Positions 59,689 through 64,000 of a DNA stretch of 64,000 nucleotides are shown here, in pieces. The stretch is from the NCBI GenBank assembly GCA_910575725.1, contig CAJTFE010000001.1, positions 269,360-333,359 of the forward strand, written 5' to 3'. Below the pieces are notes generated by a model that saw only the letters and a program-made list of their open reading frames with translations, was not told the DNA's origin and made no database searches. How positions within the stretch are numbered: the stretch's first letter is position 1; each line of letters starts with the position of its first letter. The translations under genes were made by a program, and so were the position numbers. The stretch comes from Clostridia bacterium. Its GTDB lineage: Bacteria > Bacillota > Clostridia > Lachnospirales > Lachnospiraceae.

Positions 59689-61740
59689 ATGGATTCACCA
59701 ATTACAAGCATCAAAGGAATTGGAGAAAAAACAGCCATGCTCTTTCACCGTGTGGGAGTTCACACGGTGGGAGAGCTGTTGTCATATTATCCCAGAACTT
59801 ACGACATGTACCAGGAGCCTGTGACCTTTGCCAACTTAAAGGCAGAGGAGATTCAGGCCGTCGCCGGCTTTTTAAGGAAAGCGCCGTCAGTCACAAAGGC
59901 AAAGCGTTATGCCGTGACCACTGTGGTCTTGGAGGAATTCGGGGAATATCTGCATCTTACCTGGTTTAATATGCCCTTTTTAAAAAATACCCTGACTCCT
60001 GGGAGTACTTACATTTTCAGGGGAAGGGTTCAGAAGAAAAAGGGCCGTCTGGTGATGGAGCAGCCGGAATACTTTACGCCGGAGGCCTATGAGGAGAAGC
60101 TGAATACCATGCAGCCCATTTACGGACTGACGGCAGGCCTTTCTAACAAAACCGTGGCAAAGGCCGTAAAGCAGGCTCTGGACGGAAGGAATCTGAACCC
60201 GGAGTATCTGCCGGAGGAGATTCGTATGAGCCAGGAGCTTGCAGAGTACAATTTTGCCCTGCAGACCATTCATTTTCCGGTGAAATGGGAGGATCTGCTG
60301 CTGGCGAGAAAGCGTCTGGTTTTCGATGAATTTTTCCTGTTTATTCTGGCACTGCGCCAGATGAAGGAGGCGTCGGAACTAAGGAAAAACGAATGTCCCT
60401 GCTCTCCGGTGAAGGAGACACAGCAGCTTCTTGAGTCCCTGCCCTATGAACTGACAGGGGCGCAGAAAAAGGTCTGGGAGGAGCTTCAAAGGGATCTGTC
60501 CGGGGAGGGCGTTATGAGCCGCCTGATTCAAGGGGACGTGGGATCGGGCAAGACGGTGGTGGCTCTGCTGGCTTTGGTCTGCGCCGTGTACAACGGGTAT
60601 CAGGGAGCGCTGATGGCTCCCACGGAGGTTCTGGCCAGACAGCATGGGCAGTCCATCCGGGAGATGCTGGAGGGCGCCGGGCTTTCCCTTTCCGTAACAG
60701 TTCTCACAGGCTCTATGACTGCAAAGGAAAAGCGGCTGGCATACGAGGCCATCGAGAGCGGGGAGGCCAAAATCGTGGTCGGCACCCATGCTTTGATACA
60801 AAACCAGGTTCGTTTTTTGCGTCTTGGGCTGGTGGTAACGGATGAGCAGCACCGTTTTGGTGTCCGCCAGAGAGAGACACTCACAGATAAGGGGGAGTAT
60901 CCCCATGTGCTGGTTATGAGCGCCACGCCTATTCCGAGAACCCTGGCGATTATTCTCTACGGGGATCTGGATATTTCCGTTCTCGACGAACTGCCGGCCA
61001 GCCGGCTTCCTATCAAAAACTGCGTGGTGGACGAGAGCTACCGGGCGACGGCCTACCGCTTTATGGAAAAGGAGATTGCAGCCGGAAGGCAGGTGTACGT
61101 GATCTGCGCCATGGTGGAGGAGAATCCGGAGCTTGAGCTGGAAAATGTGGTGGATTACACGGAAAAGCTAAAGAAGGCCATGAATCCCTCCATCGCCATC
61201 GAATATCTCCACGGAAAAATGAAAGCAGCAGAAAAAAACAAGATTATGGAGCGTTTTGCTGCCGGAGAGATCCAGGTATTGGTATCCACCACTGTGGTGG
61301 AGGTGGGCGTCAATGTACCAAACGCAACAGTGATGATGGTGGAAAATGCAGAACGCTTCGGCCTGGCGCAGCTTCATCAGCTTCGGGGCCGGGTGGGACG
61401 GGGAAAGCACCAGTCCTATTGTATCTTTGTCAGCGGAAATGACAGTCCGGATACGAAGAAGCGTCTGGAGATTCTGAACAAATCCAACGACGGCTTTTAC
61501 ATTGCCAGTGAGGATTTGAAGCTTAGAGGGCCGGGGGATCTCTTCGGCATCCGCCAAAGCGGCCTTCTGGAATTCAGAATCGGAGACGTATTTACGGATG
61601 CCGGGATTCTGAAGGCGGCCGGAGAGGCAGCGGCCAGGCTGCTTCGGGAGGATCCCTCCCTTCAAAAGGAAGAGCACCGGGAGCTTCGAAAAAGGCTGTC
61701 CGCCTGCCGGATGGGTGGAGACGGGAATGTAAGCCTGTAA
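59689..61740 (+). CDS. recG: ATP-dependent DNA helicase RecG
   Basis: 683 residues. An N-terminal wedge/OB domain (PITSIKGIGEKTAMLFHRVG, RTYDMY) is followed by helicase domains with Walker A QGDVGSGKTVVALLA, TDEQHRFGVRQR in place of DExH, SATPIPRTLAI, and the C-terminal TRG motif region QLRGRVGRGKHQSYC. It remodels stalled forks and recombination intermediates. It starts three bases after the DAK2 gene stop. Confidence 0.97.
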   Translation: MDSPITSIKGIGEKTAMLFHRVGVHTVGELLSYYPRTYDMYQEPVTFANLKAEEIQAVAGFLRKAPSVTKAKRYAVTTVVLEEFGEYLHLTWFNMPFLKNTLTPGSTYIFRGRVQKKKGRLVMEQPEYFTPEAYEEKLNTMQPIYGLTAGLSNKTVAKAVKQALDGRNLNPEYLPEEIRMSQELAEYNFALQTIHFPVKWEDLLLARKRLVFDEFFLFILALRQMKEASELRKNECPCSPVKETQQLLESLPYELTGAQKKVWEELQRDLSGEGVMSRLIQGDVGSGKTVVALLALVCAVYNGYQGALMAPTEVLARQHGQSIREMLEGAGLSLSVTVLTGSMTAKEKRLAYEAIESGEAKIVVGTHALIQNQVRFLRLGLVVTDEQHRFGVRQRETLTDKGEYPHVLVMSATPIPRTLAIILYGDLDISVLDELPASRLPIKNCVVDESYRATAYRFMEKEIAAGRQVYVICAMVEENPELELENVVDYTEKLKKAMNPSIAIEYLHGKMKAAEKNKIMERFAAGEIQVLVSTTVVEVGVNVPNATVMMVENAERFGLAQLHQLRGRVGRGKHQSYCIFVSGNDSPDTKKRLEILNKSNDGFYIASEDLKLRGPGDLFGIRQSGLLEFRIGDVFTDAGILKAAGEAAARLLREDPSLQKEEHRELRKRLSACRMGGDGNVSL

Positions 61741-61797
61741 GACTGTTTTTTTGAGTGGATGCAGGGGTTGTAAAATGTGAAATATTCGTGATCAAAA

Positions 61798-61825
61798 TTG
61801 ACATTTACCTGTTTTATGGTAAACT
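61798..61825 (+). promoter_or_regulatory. Promoter of the secreted protein gene
   Basis: TTGACA and TAAACT are 16 bp apart, 90 bp before the start. Confidence 0.7.
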
Positions 61826-61914
61826 AATACAGACTTATACTGTAAAAGCAGCATATCATAAAAGCAGAATCCGGCAGACAAAACATGTTTTGGAGGTAAA
61901 GATAGGAGAACGGC

Positions 61915-64000
61915 ATGAGAGGAAACGGCAGAAAGAGAAAAACCTTTGCAGGCGCATTGCTTATGGCAGCTTTACTGGCTGCCCTGTGGAGCGTGCCTTC
62001 TTATGCAGAGCCTGAGGAAAAGGAGCTTGATCTGGCAAAAGGCGATATTGTGATCACAAACGGAGGCTACACCCAGGGGGGAGGCAGCGAGGTATCCCAC
62101 CAGGGAAGCTACGTTATCACAAGCTCCGGAACAAAGCCCGCTGCCCATACCATTACCGTACAAAGCGATCTGGCGGATATCACCTTAAAGGATGTAAAGA
62201 CAGCCTCCAAGGGAAGCCCCTTTTCCCTGGGGAGCGCCATGGATCATGCCATGGTGCGTCTGAGTCTTGACGGAACCAATATCCTTCAGAGCATTGAGGG
62301 GGATCATGCGGGGATTTACGTGCCGGAGGGCGCCTTTCTTGTAATTGAGGACAGCGCCGGATCTTTGTCCGTCACCGGATCGGGAACAGCAGCCGGAATC
62401 GGCGGCACCGGAAAATCCGAGGCCTTGGAGGGAACCTCTCCCGAAAACTGTGGAAACATCACCGTTCACGGAGGAATTGTTACTGCAACAGGCGGAACCG
62501 GAGGAGGAAGCGGAATCGGAGGGGGCGTAAAGGGATCCTGCAAAACGATTGAGATTACCGGCGGTTCCGTGACGGCTTCGGCCTCCACCAGCGGAACCGG
62601 ATTGGGAAGCAGCCCCTTGTGGGAGGACAAAGAGGCGGCGGGAACCATACATATCATCGGCGGCACGGTCAAGGTGAACGGAAGCCTGGGGATGTCTGGG
62701 GACGTGCTTACCGGAGATGAGGAGTCTGCCTCCTGGGTGGAGGCGGATCAGAGAAAAGCCAGAATCAGCGGTTTTTCCGGCGTGCTTTTTGAAGGGCGCA
62801 TGGGGCAGTTTTACGGAAATAAAAATTATGTCCTGGAGCAGGATCGGGTGATTCCAGTGGGAAACACGCTGACGGCAGATGCCGAGACAGTTTTTGAGAT
62901 TCGTGAGGGAGCCAGCCTTACCTTAAACGGAAAATTGGTAAATGAGGGCTCTCTGCGTCTGGCTGCCGAGGACTGCATTAAGCAGGGGAAGGAAGGAAAG
63001 CTGGAGGGCAGAGGAAAGTTTACGGTTCCCGGAATCACGGCGGATATGATTCTTGTGCCGGATAATCTGGTGTATGACAGCGAAGAAGGGGAGGATATTA
63101 CAGAGAGCGTCCTGGGGCAGATTGAGCTGAACCGGAAGCGGAGGGGGCATAAGGAACTGTTCGGCGCAGAGTTTTCCGTGATACCGGACTTTACCGGCTG
63201 GGACACAAAGGAAATCGACTGGCCCATTCTGGAACCGGGAGAATATACGGTGACCTATTCCAAGGCAGGGGAAAAGTCCTTAAGCAAGCGCTTCATGGTG
63301 TATTCTCCGGGAGAAGCGGAGCGTACCGGCCTTTCTTCCATCAAGGTATTTCAGAAGCCCTATCAGATGACGTACAGCTACGGCGATCCTTTCGACGGCA
63401 CGGATTTGATTGTGACGGGCACCTATGAGGACGGCAGCGTCCGCAATGTAACCAGCCTTACTAAGGTACAGTGGGAAACCCTGGATCTGGGCGTTCATTC
63501 CGTGGACATTACCTGCGCCAGGGATGAGGAGCGGCAGGAACTGCGCTGTGTTCTGGACGGAATAACCATTGTGGCAAAGGAGATTGACGTCTCAGGGGCG
63601 TACTGGGATATCACAGAGTTTGTGTACGACGGTATGGAAAAGACTGTGTCTTTGGAGGGCACGCTGCCGGAAGGAGTGATTGCCAGCCGGAAAACCTCCA
63701 GCGGAACGGAGGCCGGAAGCTATAAGGCAAGCGTCTATTTTTCTCTGAGCGGAAGTCTAGACAAAGAACACTATGTAATTGTAGGGCCCAATCCCCTCCA
63801 GGCAGAGTGGAAGATTGAGCCCAAGGAGCTGGCCTGGGATACCACAGGACTTTCGGCAGCCGGCCAGGCCGGGGAGAGCTTCGACAAAAGTATTTCCATC
63901 TATGGAAGCCTGGGGGTGACGGGGATTCTCTCCCAGGATCGGGAGGAGACGGAAAGCCAGTGGCCGGCCGCCCGTCTGGAGGGCTCTTATGAGGGAACGG
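61915..64000 (+). CDS. Large secreted protein with Gly-rich repeats and Ig-like domain (3' end outside window)
   Basis: The frame is open from ATG 61915 (after AGGAGA) to the window end, 695 codons so far. A Sec signal peptide ends near VPSYAEPEE. Residues 40-250 hold beta-helix-like repeats such as GSLSVTGSGTAAGIGGTGKSE, GNITVHGGIVTATGGTGGG and TIEITGGSVTASAS, each a short strand followed by Gly turns. From about 460 (LSSIKVFQKPY onward) comes a bacterial Ig-like segment with YGDPFDGTDLIVTGTYEDGS, then MBG-like repeats. It is probably surface-exposed, perhaps cell-wall anchored, but the C-terminus is not in view. Confidence 0.85.
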   Translation, partial: MRGNGRKRKTFAGALLMAALLAALWSVPSYAEPEEKELDLAKGDIVITNGGYTQGGGSEVSHQGSYVITSSGTKPAAHTITVQSDLADITLKDVKTASKGSPFSLGSAMDHAMVRLSLDGTNILQSIEGDHAGIYVPEGAFLVIEDSAGSLSVTGSGTAAGIGGTGKSEALEGTSPENCGNITVHGGIVTATGGTGGGSGIGGGVKGSCKTIEITGGSVTASASTSGTGLGSSPLWEDKEAAGTIHIIGGTVKVNGSLGMSGDVLTGDEESASWVEADQRKARISGFSGVLFEGRMGQFYGNKNYVLEQDRVIPVGNTLTADAETVFEIREGASLTLNGKLVNEGSLRLAAEDCIKQGKEGKLEGRGKFTVPGITADMILVPDNLVYDSEEGEDITESVLGQIELNRKRRGHKELFGAEFSVIPDFTGWDTKEIDWPILEPGEYTVTYSKAGEKSLSKRFMVYSPGEAERTGLSSIKVFQKPYQMTYSYGDPFDGTDLIVTGTYEDGSVRNVTSLTKVQWETLDLGVHSVDITCARDEERQELRCVLDGITIVAKEIDVSGAYWDITEFVYDGMEKTVSLEGTLPEGVIASRKTSSGTEAGSYKASVYFSLSGSLDKEHYVIVGPNPLQAEWKIEPKELAWDTTGLSAAGQAGESFDKSISIYGSLGVTGILSQDREETESQWPAARLEGSYEGT

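Overview
The window reads as chromosome of a Gram-positive acetogen of the Lachnospiraceae (Blautia- or Marvinbryantia-like). The evidence is a bacterial Wood-Ljungdahl carbonyl-branch cluster, AGGAGG-type ribosome-binding sites nearly everywhere, a sporulation sigma-G gene, a cysteine-containing L28, ECF and PTS transport, YesM/YesN-type two-component systems and many intrinsic terminators. The assignment rests on gene content only; no rRNA or tRNA gene was found.

Layout. 0-3.6 kb: end of a ROK-family gene, a 166-bp palindrome, a flavodoxin/ferredoxin protein, a riboflavin transporter under an FMN riboswitch, and a shikimate dehydrogenase. 3.8-19 kb: the acetogenesis block, all on the plus strand: rnfC2-like, metV and metF (methylene-THF reductase), an unrecognised membrane protein, a His-rich protein and cooT (nickel handling), cooC, acsA (CO dehydrogenase), a second cooC-type ATPase, acsB (acetyl-CoA synthase), acsD and acsC (corrinoid protein) and acsE (methyltransferase), closed by a strong terminator. 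Together these take methylene-THF plus CO2/CO to acetyl-CoA. 19-22 kb: an XRE regulator with a flavin reductase, a ClbS-like protein and a WYL regulator. 22-34.5 kb: a sugar/polyol locus. A response regulator, histidine kinase and ATPase-dead ABC protein read leftward; a polyol dehydrogenase, an RbsBAC-type importer, a second dehydrogenase, a class II aldolase and a PfkB kinase read rightward, suggesting import, oxidation to a ketose, phosphorylation and aldol cleavage. 34.6-42.1 kb: an AT-richer segment with a two-component system, a lantibiotic-immunity-type ABC exporter, a YxeA protein, a LysR remnant, an orphan CIRCE box, a frameshifted MATE pump and a cytidylate-kinase-like protein. 42-49.3 kb: an orphan coiled protein, an ECF sigma with a membrane beta-propeller protein, sigG, a multi-pass membrane protein and an RpiR regulator. 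49.5-53 kb: a beta-glucoside PTS and a 6-phospho-beta-glucosidase. 53-62 kb: conserved housekeeping genes (ylxM, ffh, rpsP, khpA, rimM, trmD, rpmB, asp23-like, fakA-like, recG). 61.9 kb to the edge: a secreted protein running off the window.

The most unusual features are three kinds of non-coding palindromic repeat, two of which end just upstream of start codons. One type (three full and two partial copies) carries its own Shine-Dalgarno sequence. The other exciting candidates are a three-gene regulatory operon pairing a two-component system with an RbsA homologue that has lost all its nucleotide-binding motifs, and a His-rich/CooT nickel module bracketed by two copies of the RBS-carrying repeat.
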